A DNA stretch of 54,154 nucleotides, from the NCBI GenBank assembly GCA_027579435.1, contig JANBPK010000891.1:1-54154 (forward strand), in the 5' to 3' direction. This DNA is from Candolleomyces eurysporus. Its lineage: Eukaryota > Basidiomycota > Agaricomycetes > Agaricales > Psathyrellaceae. Shown here piece by piece: positions 12,113 to 23,926 of this stretch (positions are counted from its first letter, which is position 1; the number at the start of each line of letters is the position of its first letter). Both the position numbers and the translations under genes were made by a program. The notes under the pieces are model-generated. The model ran no database searches and was not told the DNA's origin. It saw nothing but the letters and a program-made list of their open reading frames with translations.

Positions 12113-14316
12113 GCTAACACCATACGATCCAATCGTTAAGCTCGGGGAAGTGATTCCATCTCTAGCTCCTGATGACTCTCGACGCCCACTTTGTAGCTCT
12201 GGAATTGAGTGTCAGGANTGACAGGATCAAAGAGGATNGTGGAGACAATATTTCGTGTCCCTGGGTCTTCNGCCTTCTTCATATCNAGCAGCAGCTTGTT
12301 CGACAATACTGGTATAATAAGCACCAGTCTACCTGTAGTGAGACGATTGGNCTCGAACAGGAGATAATGCCGATACACATACACATTTATNATACGGAAT
12401 TTGTCGTTTAGCTTCAGNAAGACGATANAAGGCTTTGTATGAGNTAGGGTTNCTATNTTNGATAAGCCTGNCACGTACCACAGGGCCAGGAGCAGATGCG
12501 ATGGCGTAAATCAGCCATATCGCTGCAGAAAAATGCTGTAAGTATACAATNATCAGGAAGGCTCATCAAGAGTTTACCACGCACAGAACGCCGAGAGATA
12601 ATAAAGCCCGCCATCGCGCCGAATGACCTTGATCAAAGAGCCGTGATGTCTCCTGTAACTCACTGTGAGGGTCACAAACCCAAGTACTGCCGCCACTGTC
12701 ATAACAAGTCAATTCTCTGAACGGCATCGAATACCAAAAAAANNCGCACAGGCAGTTCCGGTACACATGATAATTGCTGCAATGAATCGATACGTGCTGG
12801 AGGTTGGATTGGGATCACGGAAGTGGCAGCTATAACCCTGTTGGACAAGCAGATGCTGCAGAGGCGTTTCTGGTTCGTGAGCTAGGGAGGCAGAAGGCGT
12901 CAGTTTTGTATCAACTGTCAGTCGCCATGGAGCGTATGAAGGGACCCACCNTGCTGGAAGCCCATGATTATCAGAATGATGATAGGTATCGCGAGTGTCT
13001 AGTTCGCCAGATCCTGCGTGAGTGCTGATCAAAATTGTCCGGAATGGGATTGATACTTACCACATATATCGCTGCCATGAAAAGGAGATATGTCCGCCTC
13101 GCCTTCAGGAGAGCGTACAGACATACTACAAATGTAGCTGAAGATAGCGTTGAGCTTCCCATTGAANTATCGCAGCTCGGTCGCGAGACTAACCTTCTGC
13201 TGCGGAATTGGCAAAGAAATACGTGACTAGAGNAGGAATGGGTGAGAATTCTCCTGTCATGCAATCGACCCTGTTCGCGCACTTTGGCTGATATGATGGC
13301 AAGCATTGCAAACCTGAGAGAAAGATTCGAAGGCTAGTTGAGTAAGTTCAGAGAGAACGACTGGTCGCGTTCACCTCAGTGCTAAGACGAACTGGCAGAG
13401 GTAGAAGAACTTGGGTAACAGATCAGGGAAAAGTGAGTCGACCAGTTTGGGATTATCCACGTACAGAGAATGTATGAAATGTCGGAAAGGACCGTGAAGT
13501 ATCTCGTCGTCAGAAATAGCACCTTCCCCCAAATGTGCTTTTGAGGCCAGACTTCGGACACCTAGTATAAATATACTTGTGTAGCAGGACTCGGGAATTG
13601 CACAGTTGCACGGAAAGCAGATACCTCCTGGTCGAGCGTCGTGAAAATGTAATACGTCTCAGGGATTCTTAGCTTCCCAAGTCTCGAAGAGGGATGGTGT
13701 GTTAGACTCACAAAAGCAATACACCCAGAGACTGAAACNCTGTTCAGCTCCTCGCAAGACAGACTTTAATTTGGGACCCTTACGNTGCACGTACTACCAA
13801 AATTNGTTAGCACACCTNACAAAACGNATNAAATGGTGGTAGTGACGAACGTCTTGGGTCATGCGATTCGCAAGCTCCGCAGAAAGGAGACGAGACTCAG
13901 CGAAGTCCATGAGGCAGGCCACACTCGTAGGCCCAATTCCAATTAGCGTGAAAGAATGCGTCGCTGCTCTTCACTCACATGAGTGTGGATGCTGATAGGG
14001 ATCGACCATCGATGTTTACTGATATCCTCCAACGCAGCTCAGGGCAACAATCGCTGGGTCGATACCTGTGGGAAGAAAGCAGACGGAGATCCTCGACGAC
14101 GTTATGCCTGGGAATATGCCAAGTCGAAGAAGCCGGNGAAAAGTTGCAGCCATGTCAGAATGGTATATCCATCTAGCACCACACCGATTCTTCGAAGGAT
14201 GTTCAGTGTNAGTCGTGCCACTTGATAAAGCCAAATTGATNATCAGAGAAGGNCNAGAACGCCCGGGAGTGGAAGNNCAGGACCGGTNAGAAATGATCTT
14301 CCNAGAAGAGCAGAGG
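12113..14316. repeat. Tandem duplication, unit 2
   Basis: Second copy of the ~2.24-kb unit, running up to the assembly gap at 14317. It is peppered with single Ns while unit 1 is clean, so unit 2 was probably harder to assemble. The short plus-strand frame equivalent to the one at 11741 begins at 13979 but diverges after about 35 codons. Confidence 0.8.
12136..13770 (-). pseudogene. DUF6533-type seven-helix membrane protein, copy B (fragmentary)
   Basis: Same organisation as copy A. The DUF6533 region reads TYYIFTTLDQE, an intron, then SEVWPQKHIWGKVLFLTTRYF (about 13660-13500); the RY is closer to the family consensus than copy A. The middle helix reads ATFVVCLYALLKARRTYLLF (about 13150-13080), and the RRDGGLYYLSAF motif is intact near 12610. 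The protein-level differences between A and B are mostly conservative, which suggests both stayed under constraint for some time after duplication. However, the acceptor of the N-terminal exon is shifted by two bases relative to copy A, which would break the frame. Stop at 12136-12138. Several Ns prevent a firm decision between gene and pseudogene. Confidence 0.5.
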
Positions 14317-14669
14317 NNNNNNNNNNNNNNNNNNNNNNNNNNNNNNNNNNNNNNNNNNNNNNNNNNNNNNNNNNNNNNNNNNNNNNNNNNNNNNNNNNNN
14401 NNNNNNNNNNNNNNNNNNNNNNNNNNNNNNNNNNNNNNNNNNNNNNNNNNNNNNNNNNNNNNNNNNNNNNNNNNNNNNNNNNNNNNNNNNNNNNNNNNNN
14501 NNNNNNNNNNNNNNNNNNNNNNNNNNNNNNNNNNNNNNNNNNNNNNNNNNNNNNNNNNNNNNNNNNNNNNNNNNNNNNNNNNNNNNNNNNNNNNNNNNNN
14601 NNNNNNNNNNNNNNNNNNNNNNNNNNNNNNNNNNNNNNNNNNNNNNNNNNNNNNNNNNNNNNNNNNNNN
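14317..14669. other. Assembly gap (353 Ns)
   Basis: Continuous run of N at the end of the tandem duplication. The sequence on either side is N-rich, which suggests a repeat-induced gap. Confidence 0.99.
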
Positions 14670-15058
14670 GAGNTGATNGTTTCANCCCTGCCTGGTTTGA
14701 GCCTTGTCNTTGCATCGAAGTAACAAACTNNGAGTTGGAGAATGGTAGNNATCTACTTCGGAGCCAGATCTNGAATAATNCAAAGACACTGATTGATCNT
14801 CAANAGAATNNCGTGAATTGTTGATCGTAGCGCGTCGTAATGACATGAAGGCGTTATAAATGTATGTAAGTAAAGTCCACGTAAAAGTCCNAAAAAAAAA
14901 GTGTACGGTTATGATTCAAGTCCAAAGTCATGAAGAAACTAAATATCCACATCCTCAGAGAAACATTTAAAAAGACAGAAGCAAGGCCANCGGGGAGGAA
15001 AGAGCCAACGGCAACGCCCATGCTGGGCCTANCGATCATTGCAGCGCTGTTGCTTCCA

Positions 15059-16191
15059 TTAGTTCCTGCGCTTATAGAAAGACGAATAGTGCATGGCGCG
15101 TCCCTGGAAGGCAGCGAAGTTTTCTGGGCCAGACTCGACAGCGTTGATAGAGAAGACCATTCCAGACTGGCAGTGGTTGACTTGGCCGCAGTATCCCCAG
15201 ATTGGAGCAGTCTATCGGTAGCATATTGTCANAANNAGGGATACGAGACTAGGANAGAGCACGTACGTCTTCGATCTTGAGATGGAAAGTAGGGAACTCN
15301 GTAGCGTCAGCAGCGACAGGTTGGCTGTGAGTGAATGTCAATACGGTACGAGAATGGGGAAAACACGAAGTGGAGACTCACAAGCCAGACTTGAAGCCAT
15401 GCTCAAGAGGGACACATGGGTTGTAGAAGCTGGACTGGGTCACCGTGTGGTTCTTGGGACGGAACTCAAAGACTACGGTATCGCCGACAGCGGCAGTGAT
15501 TTTTGCTGGCGAGTAGGCGAGTTGTCCATCGGCACCCACGAGAATACGGTGCTCCTGGGGCGTGACAGCATGAGTAGGCGCAGTGGCCGGATTCCAATGN
15601 GGATCATGGCGCGGGACGTGGTAGGTGGTCGCCGGCGGGGCAACAGCAGCAGTTCCGTTACGAGCGATGGCCAAGTCCCTGTGNGCTTGGAAGGACTGAG
15701 GGTCGTTGTCAGCGGGAGGATTGATGGCGAACACCATTCCTTGACCACAGTGTGCCGTCTGTCCACAGTAGAACCAGAGAGGTGCGCCCTGGTTGTCGGG
15801 AACGTGGAACTCTTGAACGGGAAGAGGGTTCGTTTCGGGTGCAACTGGAATACTGGTTTCTCATCAGAACGTCTGAGCCACAAAAGGAATCTGCAGGAGA
15901 CGTACAAGCCTGTCCTGAACCCATCTTGCAAAGGGACGCAAGGTGGATCGAAGGCCGACTGAGTCACGGTGTGATTCTTCGGGTTGCTGAAACAGAGTTG
16001 GTGAAAAATCCCGACAGAGAGAGAACAAGCGAAACTAACAAATGGAACCGCACAATATCTCCTGGGGCAGCGTGTACGAAAGGTGGCTCATACACAAATT
16101 GGCCATTCGGTCCAACGTTAACATCGAGAATAGCCCCGTAGGACAAAGGAGCCAGCAAGGCGAGGGAGAGTGCCACAATTGAGGAGTACAT
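15059..16191 (-). CDS. Secreted double-cupredoxin (blue copper type) protein
   Basis: Five exons: 16191-16040, 15986-15906, 15852-15382, 15324-15267 and 15211-15059, with four introns of 53-57 bp; 304 aa. The ATG at 16191 starts a clean signal peptide (MYSSIVALSLALLAPLSYG); an in-frame ATG at 16221 would add ten charged residues in front. Two cupredoxin domains follow. Domain 1 has NPKNHTVTQSAF and YCGQTAHCGQGM; domain 2 has RPKNHTVTQSSF and YCGQVNHCQSGM. Both keep the type-1 copper set: His in NHT, then Cys-X4-His-X4-Met. Fungal proteins of this kind are extracellular and often annotated as serine-rich or cupredoxin proteins; electron transfer or copper binding at the wall is likely. After the stop at 15059-15061 another frame continues with an NGSNSAAM stretch and hydrophobic residues, which may be a lost GPI-type tail. 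Confidence 0.85.
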
Positions 16192-17857
16192 TCTCAAACT
16201 CAGTCGTCGTGTCGGAGGCAAGTCGTGAAACGAAACAGAGAATAAGAGAGGAAAGGAAAGNGATAATGAGAGCTGAGAGAGACGGTGTCTCCTTTATACC
16301 CATTTCTTCAGTTAATACCTCTTGTGCCGCGTGCAGAGTTTACCGCGTGCAAGGTCATTGGCTCGTTCTGTATACCTGTGCGCGCCGAACTGTGAACAGT
16401 CTATCGGGTTTCACGGATGAGCCAAGCCTCAATACTGCGGTGAAAACAGAGAACATACTGTCATTTGACTGGGTGAGCGCCTGGCCCGCATTCGCTACCA
16501 CTCCTTGGGTAAATCACCGCCAACGAGGTTGTGGCGATCCAATGGCAAACTTTAACGGACAGGGCCAAATGTATTGCCTCGATCAATTTCTGTAACGCGG
16601 AGGACTTTTACTAGCCCTCTTTGAAGATACATGCAAGGAAGGCCTCCAAAGACCTGCTTAAAGTTGCTAAANGGCACGCGAGTGAGGACGCGGCAAATTT
16701 GCTGGAACAAAGAGTTGAGGAGGGGTCATCTTTGCCATCTGATGATGCGCACTGCGCAGTTTGAATTTCGGCAAANTTCGGCAGTCTTCGGATATGGTCC
16801 GTGCACAGGGACCTGACACAAGTTATCCACGGCCACGATGAGCTGTGTCAACCGCGCTACACTGCTCTAACTGAATGCGTGAATTCAATTACCATTNGAC
16901 GCGTCATCGTCTTGCATGCGCTGCCAATAGATAATGAAACAGCGCCCACTAGCATGTCCGAAGACTATGGAGCAACGCTCCAAATATCGAAACTTCGTCT
17001 TGAGCTCGAATATCCGGTAGGCCGTACCCTGGNCCCACCATTCAAAGGAATTCCGCCGTGTAGGGCTCCAGANCCGCCACAGTATTCAGAGGTGAGTAGA
17101 TCTGATGAGTCCTCAAACTACTAGTATATTCTAGTAACGAGCTCCTGCTTAGACTTCGATGAAATACATATTGCATGCCAAGGAAAAACACCNTGCTTCC
17201 CTCGGTAATTAAATGCGAGGCATTTATGGCTTGCTGGGCCCAGGCGTGCCTGTCAGCTCGGGATTATGGGCGCTCACCTGTGTACTCCATGAGGCTGAAA
17301 TGCGATTTGGAGCCANNNNAANTTGATAAATCCTCCGGTGTGTTCGGGAGCCGACCTGAACACGCGGCGACCTCCCTTCANCATTCACAAACGTGTCCAT
17401 GGNCGAAGCGGGTCGGGGCTAAGGGCGACCTTCACAATTCCGAAGGTCAAGGCGCTCTGGGGATGATTGAGACAANCCCTNGGATGGGCTGTAAAAGCTA
17501 TGTCTTCNAAGTCGGGTGTCCACTACTAAGCCATCGGCGTCATGCATNATCCTTTCGATTTNGNGNCGTTNGTTCAGGTACGTTAANTTNTTATATNTCC
17601 AGCTCGAGCTCCCAGATGACCAATTGGATTCGAAGGCTTGAGGCCCGCTATTTTTTGAGAATGTGTAATCCATTCAAAGATTAGGAAGCGCAGATCGTCA
17701 GCGACGGACATTTCGAGGACAAAAGGGGNTTTGGTGNGCGCCCGCTATGCTGTTCTGCCGACCTCCACAATTTTNTGGTAGCTATAAATCGCTGCCTCAA
17801 ACACGATGGGTCGTCAGTGCTTGCGAGTCGCTCAAGTGCTGCACTTGTCACGAAGAG
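16192..17857. other. Intergenic with scattered Ns, no gene recognised
   Basis: About 1.7 kb between two divergently transcribed secreted-protein genes. Open frames here are interrupted by Ns and show no recognisable domains. The first 150 bases upstream of 16191 and the last 100 before 17858 are presumably promoters. Confidence 0.4.
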
Positions 17858-19357
17858 ATGCCTTTTCCGACCTATTCCCGACTCATTTCACTCTCAATCT
17901 TGGTAGCTGCAGTCATCGCAGCTCCTAATAACGGCGCATCGAGCTCTCCTCCCAGCGGAAAATGCACCGAGACCCTTCTGCCTGTTCATGTTTCAGCCGT
18001 CAACAGAATACTCAAGATCGATTCGCCCCGCAATCAACAAGAGCTTACGGACTTCGTGACTCGTTGGAGTAGCGCGACTTCAAACGTCACCGCAGAGGTG
18101 GTGCAAGGGAATGCCCCGATTAACGTGACCTACAACATTTGGACCCAGCTCTGTGTGCCTGCCACCCAGGAGTCGAAGACCGTAGAATTGGCAGTCCATG
18201 GGTAAGCCGCTTATGCTAACCCTTTACACTCAATGTTGACACCGTGACCCCATTCCAGCATTGGACCCGATCACTCTTATTGGACCTTAGGTGGCCCAGG
18301 CTCGAACAACTATGTTGATGCCGTNTTAAGGGCNGGACATGCTATCCTTGTATATGATCGATTGGGTATGTTGAGCTAGCGTCTGCCATCGGCATGTCNA
18401 CACGATGACGATTCTCAACCTCCAGGAGTCGGAAAGTCTGACAAGCCGGATGGAATCACCGAGGTCCAGACCGCGGCAGAGATCGAAATAGCAGCTCAAC
18501 TTGCTAAGTACCTTAGAGGGAATCCTCAAGGCCANCAGTTCAATCGTGTGATTGGTATTGGTCATTCTTACGGAAGGTGAGATATNTCTTCGGGCGACAG
18601 CCTTTACATCTATACTGACGACTTCCCAATCGTACAGCGTCCAGCTGGTCGGCGTAGCCGGGATATATGGAAATCTTCTNGATGCNACGATACTGACAGG
18701 CTTCTCGACCTCTGACCGGTTCGCTTTGCCCGCATTGGCAACTTTTGGGTGGGAGATCGCCTCGTTGAACAATCCCAAGAGATTCAGTAAGTACGTCTTC
18801 AGGGGATTTTCTTCGGTCTTATAACAGGTTTCTGGTGCAGCCGCTTTGCAGTCCTCGTATATAACCAGCCACGATATAAGCAACATTCANCAGAACTTCT
18901 TCCGATTCGGCAACTACGACCCTGGTGAGGATGACTCTTCCTCGTACACTCTACAATTCAACGGATGTTGACAATGAGTACAGCTATTCTCAAAGAGGTA
19001 GAAGCCACCAAGTGGACAGCAACCTTGGGGGAATTGTTGACTCAAGGTGCCCCTCCCGCTCCCAACTATACCAATCCAGTTCTCGTCGTCACCGGAGACA
19101 AAGACTAGTGAGTATCGACGACATATTCTCGCCTTTTCACNTCGCTTACCTCAGGGTTCAGCATCTTCTGTGGCGGAAACTGCTACCAAACAACGGCTGA
19201 CGGAAGCAACCTGATCGAAGGAAGCAAGTCNGCATTCCCCAACGTCTCCAACTTTTCGACCATCATTCCCGCCGAAGTTGGTCATGGCGTCAACTACCAC
19301 CTGAACGCCGCAGATACCTACGCCAGGATCAATGACTGGGTTGCTCAGTTGGGGTGA
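17858..19357 (+). CDS. Secreted alpha/beta-hydrolase
   Basis: Seven exons: 17858-18201, 18259-18365, 18426-18576, 18638-18786, 18841-18924, 18984-19107 and 19162-19357; 384 aa, all junctions in phase. Residues 1-22 form a signal peptide (RLISLSILVAAVIAAP). The hydrolase core has ELAVHGIGPDHSYW (oxyanion-hole region), VYDRLGVGKSDKP, the nucleophile elbow GIGHSYGS (catalytic Ser), VLVVTGDKD (acid) and EVGHGVNYH (catalytic His). The order and spacing fit the AB-hydrolase-1 fold. Several NXT/S sites agree with export. Substrate cannot be read from the sequence; esterase or lipase-like activity is most likely. Isolated Ns at several positions cause only single-residue uncertainty. Confidence 0.85.
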
Positions 19358-19591
19358 GGTCATCGTAACCACAATTATACCGACTCTTCTATCTACTCTA
19401 CTCACATCTCGNAATGGCGTGGTACTTCGGTCTGGATATGAATCTATGTTATTCTAATCACCGTTCCTATATTGTCGACTCGTACACAGCAAGCACCGCA
19501 TCAATCAATGATTGCAAGTACATTATCTCAACTTCTACTCAGGGTATAATCTAGCTCCATCTAAAGTGCAGTCATGAAACGGGCGCCGCGG

Positions 19592-20532
19592 CTAGTCTAT
19601 GAAACAAGGCAACGCCTCTATGCACTGCCAAATTTGGCGCAATGTCGCCTTTCGGTCGAACCGCGCAAAGGTGCAACCCGGGGTTGGACATCTAGCTGCC
19701 CAGCAAGCGTCCGCTTCTGGACACGATTCTTCACCCTTCACTAGCTTCGAGATTGTCGTTCCAGCAGGTATCCGATTGAGCTCTGTCATCAGAGCTAGTT
19801 TGAAGTTATGCCACAGGTCGTCCTGTGGATATGGGGTGCAACAGCAATCACAAAAATAGAAAGATCTAAAGGTGGAAAACTCGTCAATTAGACATAGTGG
19901 TCCCGGCGGGAGGAAGTGANAAGATCTACGCACGAATTGCCGCCGGTAAACCGTGTCGGACTGTCCAACAACCTTCTAAACGTCCGACATCGTCTGTTCC
20001 GAAGCTCTCGCAACAATTGCGCGTCTTTCTGTGGGATTTGCCGAAGGACATTTGCGTGTGCGGGCGAATCAAAGTCGAGGGAGAGTGTNTGCTTGGAGGC
20101 TTGGCGTGCCTCATCCGTCCATCTGAAGTAGTTGGCCAAGGCATAGAATCGGAGGGGCTGTTCTCGGGGTATGTGGCTTGCTGATAGGTGTTTCCGGAGA
20201 CGAGCCATGAGTTCAGGGCAGTCCCACTTCTCGACAAGCTCTAGAACCGGATATGCATCTTGTATCGACCTCCAAAACACGGTGTCTCCTTTGAGAAGAT
20301 TGAGAACTGTTGACAGCGTCNCGTCCTTTTCGAAGACGTCAATGACCGGGGTAGAGCNTGGGCGTTCGTGAGAGGTGGAGTGTGGGGCAGGTAGGGTGAG
20401 CATAGTGCGNAATAGCTCTGACTGTTGTCGGAGGAGGGTAGGATCGACTTCATGGAGGAATCCCTCCACAGATCGTAAGGATAGGGTAGGACGAGCGTGA
20501 GGTTGGGCATTGGGCGCGTAAATCAATCCCAT
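19592..20532 (-). CDS. BTB/POZ-domain-like protein
   Basis: Two exons: 20532-19894 and 19822-19592, with a 71-bp phase-0 intron; 289 aa. I chose the ATG at 20532 because the open frame upstream of it has no other ATG. The N-terminal part reads as a basidiomycete BTB domain: TLSLRSVEGFLHEVDPTLL (the segment equivalent to xFxVHxxILxxxS), then FRTML-type residues, a variable loop, PVIDVFEKD and a short helix. The second half is helical (YPVLELVEKWDCPELMARL, then RFYALANYFRW) as in the BACK-like region. The C-terminus has a Cys-rich cluster (CPEADACWAARCPTPGC). Members are thought to act as adaptors or in protein interaction; no specific partner can be named. An upstream coding exon is possible. 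Confidence 0.6.
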
Positions 20533-21536
20533 GTCGCGTCGAAGATGGCCAAAGCGGAGGGTGGGGATAGTTGGAAAGGAAAGGCGGTCGGGAATGTCCA
20601 CCCCATAACTTTGTGCCTCTAATAAGTACTCACTCAAATTTTGCTCGTGTAAATACGTGATGACCGAAACGAGGCTGTTTCAAACACGATGAGATCCCTG
20701 CCATTTGTGGAATTGGAGAAAGATACTTTTCGCATGGCGCTTCTTTTGATCAGGGTCGCGTTCAGGCTCGCATTCGAGGTTCTCCTTAGTAACTGTGCAC
20801 TGGTCAAATAGCCGAGAAGGTGATCGAGATAGATAGATTGCAGGCCTCCAAAGCACCAATGTGACTTCTGTAAGTGACCCAGTCTCTCAAATGGCCAAAG
20901 CTCTTGACAGTCGAGGCCGAGGAAATCTTATGGTTGTTGGCACACGGGAGGGATGCCATCTGTCACCAAACAGTTGGACAAGATCCCATGATGGTGGGCT
21001 GAAATTTCGGAATACTAACTTTCACCGTTGCAGAGTAATTTTGATACGTTTCTTCCATCAAATGCCCTGAACGACGAGTAGTATAAACAAGGGCCGTCGG
21101 TCGGAAGCCTGTCCTATGATTGATCGCAACACGGATCGCAGAAGTCAGAGCGCGCCGAGCTCGTTGTTCACCAAGGGTTTGTAACTTGGAAAGTGTCTTA
21201 GTGCGACATTCCTATCTGTTTTTAGCTGTCTTAACGTGAATATGCGATCAGGGAGCGGATTCGTACACTGCGCGGTTTGCGGAGGTAGGTGATTAGTCGT
21301 TGTCAAACGTTAATGAGTCCGTACAGCCCTTGAGATAGTCAGAATGAGGTGTATTGAAATATGAATTGACAAGATCAGCGCGCTTGAGATGCCACCGTCT
21401 ATTGAATTAGAACAGGACAGGATAATTGGTTTACGATACGAGGCAGCGCTCCTAGCAGTGACGTCAGATATCAGAAGTGTCGAAAAACCAGAAACAGATA
21501 GTCATCTACCTCGGATATGTGACCCTCTCCACCGAC
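20533..21536. other. Intergenic, no gene recognised
   Basis: About 1 kb between the BTB gene and the DJ-1/PfpI gene. No continuous coding signal is visible on either strand. The part next to 20532 is presumably the BTB promoter and may contain an undetected 5' exon. Confidence 0.4.
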
Positions 21537-22226
21537 TCAAGCGTCTGGTCCCGCAAATGGATCCCAACTAGGATCGGAGTGCGGTTCATATTCCATGAAA
21601 GCTGATATCAGCGAAGCAACCTCGCTCCCGTATATCTCCCGTATGAACGCAAATATAGCATCGAGGCCCGCACTAACGCCAGAGGCTGTCCAGATATTCC
21701 CGTCGACCACCCATCTAGCACGTTTGACCCACTGAACCTGGGGCCTCAGCGCGGTAATTCGAGAGAACGCCTTCTTGTTCGTGGTCGCCCTCCTTCCGTC
21801 CAAAAACCCTGTACGCGCAACCATTCCTGAGCCGGTACAGATGGTGAAAACGTATTGGACTTCTGGGGCCACCTTTCCAATGTAGGATAACGCAGCATCT
21901 ATCGGCCCTCTGTTTCCAACACCTCCCGGCACGATCAAGACGTCAAATGTTGGGGCAGATTCGAACGTATGCGTCGGAAGAATACGTTGAGAAAAGTCTG
22001 ATCCTGGATGCTCGAATCCTTGCGGCGATTTGGTCGTGACCGGGTCCAAACTCTCTGCCAAAACGTAAAGCTTGATAGGATACATGAATGATAGGACATT
22101 GAGCGCATCGATAGGCCCGAAGACGTCCAAGGCTTGGAAGCCATTATAGAGGATCAAACCGAAGGTCAGGGGGACCTCCTCGTCAGGCCGGGCGGAGGCA
22201 GGGCGTTCTAGAATCGTTGTCGACAT
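21537..22226 (-). CDS. DJ-1/PfpI family protein, isonitrile hydratase-like
   Basis: Single exon, 229 aa, from ATG 22226. The fold is read from TFGLILYNGFQALDVFGP at the start, FDVLIVPGG, then the nucleophile loop FTICTGSGMVARTGFLDGRRATT with the conserved Cys after a beta strand, and ASGVSAGLDAIFAFI near the end. This arrangement (GFxxLDxxGP...VxGG...CTGSxxLAxxGLLxGRxATT...SGVxAGxD) is that of the transcription-factor-like DJ-1/PfpI branch that includes bacterial isocyanide (isonitrile) hydratase. No HTH domain is attached. It is divergent from the ATP-grasp gene, with 269 bp between the start codons. Enzyme activity on isonitriles is an inference from the subfamily and could be something else. 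Confidence 0.85.
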   Translation of the reverse strand: MSTTILERPASARPDEEVPLTFGLILYNGFQALDVFGPIDALNVLSFMYPIKLYVLAESLDPVTTKSPQGFEHPGSDFSQRILPTHTFESAPTFDVLIVPGGVGNRGPIDAALSYIGKVAPEVQYVFTICTGSGMVARTGFLDGRRATTNKKAFSRITALRPQVQWVKRARWVVDGNIWTASGVSAGLDAIFAFIREIYGSEVASLISAFMEYEPHSDPSWDPFAGPDA

Positions 22227-22495
22227 GGTTGATCAAGAGACAGAGAGCACTCGGCGCGCAGCGCGCAGCAGCATTTGCTTATGAATGACTCATCCACACT
22301 GTTGATCGGGCTGTAATAGCGCCGTATCCACGGTAACTTTAGGCGTTCGTGCACACTCGTACACACCAGTTCCCACCCCAAACCAATTGGAGTGAGAGTG
22401 ACTTGGGACGACCTTTGGCGATGACATCAAGGCTCACGACTATTGCTTCAAATGACGGTCGTTCCATATCGACATAGCTTTGTCTCCCCTACACC
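22227..22495. promoter_or_regulatory. Shared upstream region of the DJ-1 and ATP-grasp genes
   Basis: The two start codons face away from each other across 269 bp, so this segment must hold both promoters. A direct run GGCGCGCAGCGCGCAGCAGC lies near 22253. The plus-strand start is in a good context (CACCATG). Confidence 0.5.
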
Positions 22496-23926
22496 ATGCG
22501 AAGTCGACAACCACGAGCCGAGCACCCTTTCAATATTCTCTTGAGCAACGGTCGGTTCCCGGTATCTCTAGATCTTGCGAGGCAGTTCAGGTTAGCCGGG
22601 CATCGCGTTTATGTGGTCGGTGAGTAGTTCCCGATAGTCTGATTCTAATGGAAAACTGATTAGGAGAAGACCCCATGCATTATCATGTTTGCAAGTTTTC
22701 GAAGGATGTTAAGCACTCGTACCGTGTCCCTGTTCCGCGAGAAAACCCAGATGGCTACGTGGAAGGGATCATGCGAGCCATCCAAGACGCAAACATCGAT
22801 ATCGTCATCCCCATGCACGAGGANATATTCTACCTCGCCGAGGCANCGCAAACGAATCCTGNGCTTCGCGGCAAACTTTTAGCCCCACCCTTCGCCACTC
22901 TGATCACGCTTCACAACAAATGGGAATTCTCCAAGCTCCTCGTGAAGCACGGCTTGGGCACCCCGCGATCAGCTTTGTGCAAGTCATATGAGGATGTTAT
23001 GCAGCTGGATAGAGACGTCGAGTGGGCTGTAAAGCCTGTATATGGACGGGCTTCGACGAATGTCTTCCATCTGGTGCGGGGAAAACCATTTCCAACTCGA
23101 GAAGAGATCGATGTCTCCGAGGATAACCATTATATCGCNCAGGAGTGGACACCTGGACAACGNTATTGCACCTATTCCGTATTGCTCAATGGNCANGTAG
23201 CCGCNTTGTCGGNATACCCTGTTCAAGAAACAATCGATGGTAAGCTNTGAGACCACACTGTCCGGTAAATGAATACACACTATANNTTGTCTAGGTTCTT
23301 CTTGCGTNTATTTTAAATCCATCGAGAAGCCAGAGATCACCGAGTATGTCGATAAGCTCGCTGAAGCTCTGCCTGGAGTGTCGGGCCAAATCGCTCTGGA
23401 TGTAGTGGAGTCTGAACGGGATGGCCAGCTCGTAGCAATCGAGTGCAACCCTAGGGCGACATCTGGGATCCACCTCTATTCCCGGACAACTCGGCTGGCT
23501 TTGGTCATGACTTCTCATGTCCCAATCGACAAGCCATGGGTCGGCCCGCCCCAAGACCACGTTAAATCACCAATACACGCGAAGCGGAAATTGGCTCCCG
23601 GGATGTTAATGTGGAAGCGCTCAGGTACTGACAAGCACTGTAAGACAACTCTCCTGGAGTATTTGAACCACATGAAACGACTGGTCGCTAGCCGAGATGT
23701 GATTTGGTCGTGGAGGGACCTNACTCCATCTTTGATGCAGCCGTTATTATTGACGAGTTATTATGANATTTGTCGAGAGAAAGGGTTGAAATTACCGACC
23801 ATGTTCCAACACGACTTGGTCTGGGAGCCGAAGGGAGAGCACTTGCGGCAAGTAAGGAGTGTGTTTGAGGAGAGGGACCGTGGAAGCATAGCTTCTCATG
23901 GGGATATCGGCCCTCTGGAGTCGTAG
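22496..23926 (+). CDS. ATP-grasp domain enzyme
   Basis: Three exons: 22496-22619, 22664-23239 and 23295-23926; 443 aa. The N-terminal domain (FNILLSNGRFPVSLDLAR, then GHRVYVVGEDP) is a PreATP-grasp Rossmann fold. The centre has NKWEFSKLLVKHGLGTPRS, a WAVKPVYGRAS strand-loop with the ATP-contacting Lys, and YIAQEWTPGQ. The C-terminal lobe has a QIALDVVESERDG stretch and VAIECNPRATSGIHLYS, where Glu and Asn are the usual magnesium ligands. ATP-grasp enzymes join a carboxylate to an amine or thiol through an acyl phosphate. The size and NPRATSG motif are shared with carbamoyl-phosphate-synthase-like, stand-alone ATP-grasp ligases. The substrate is unknown. The divergent DJ-1/PfpI neighbour hints at a two-gene pathway. 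Confidence 0.85.
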
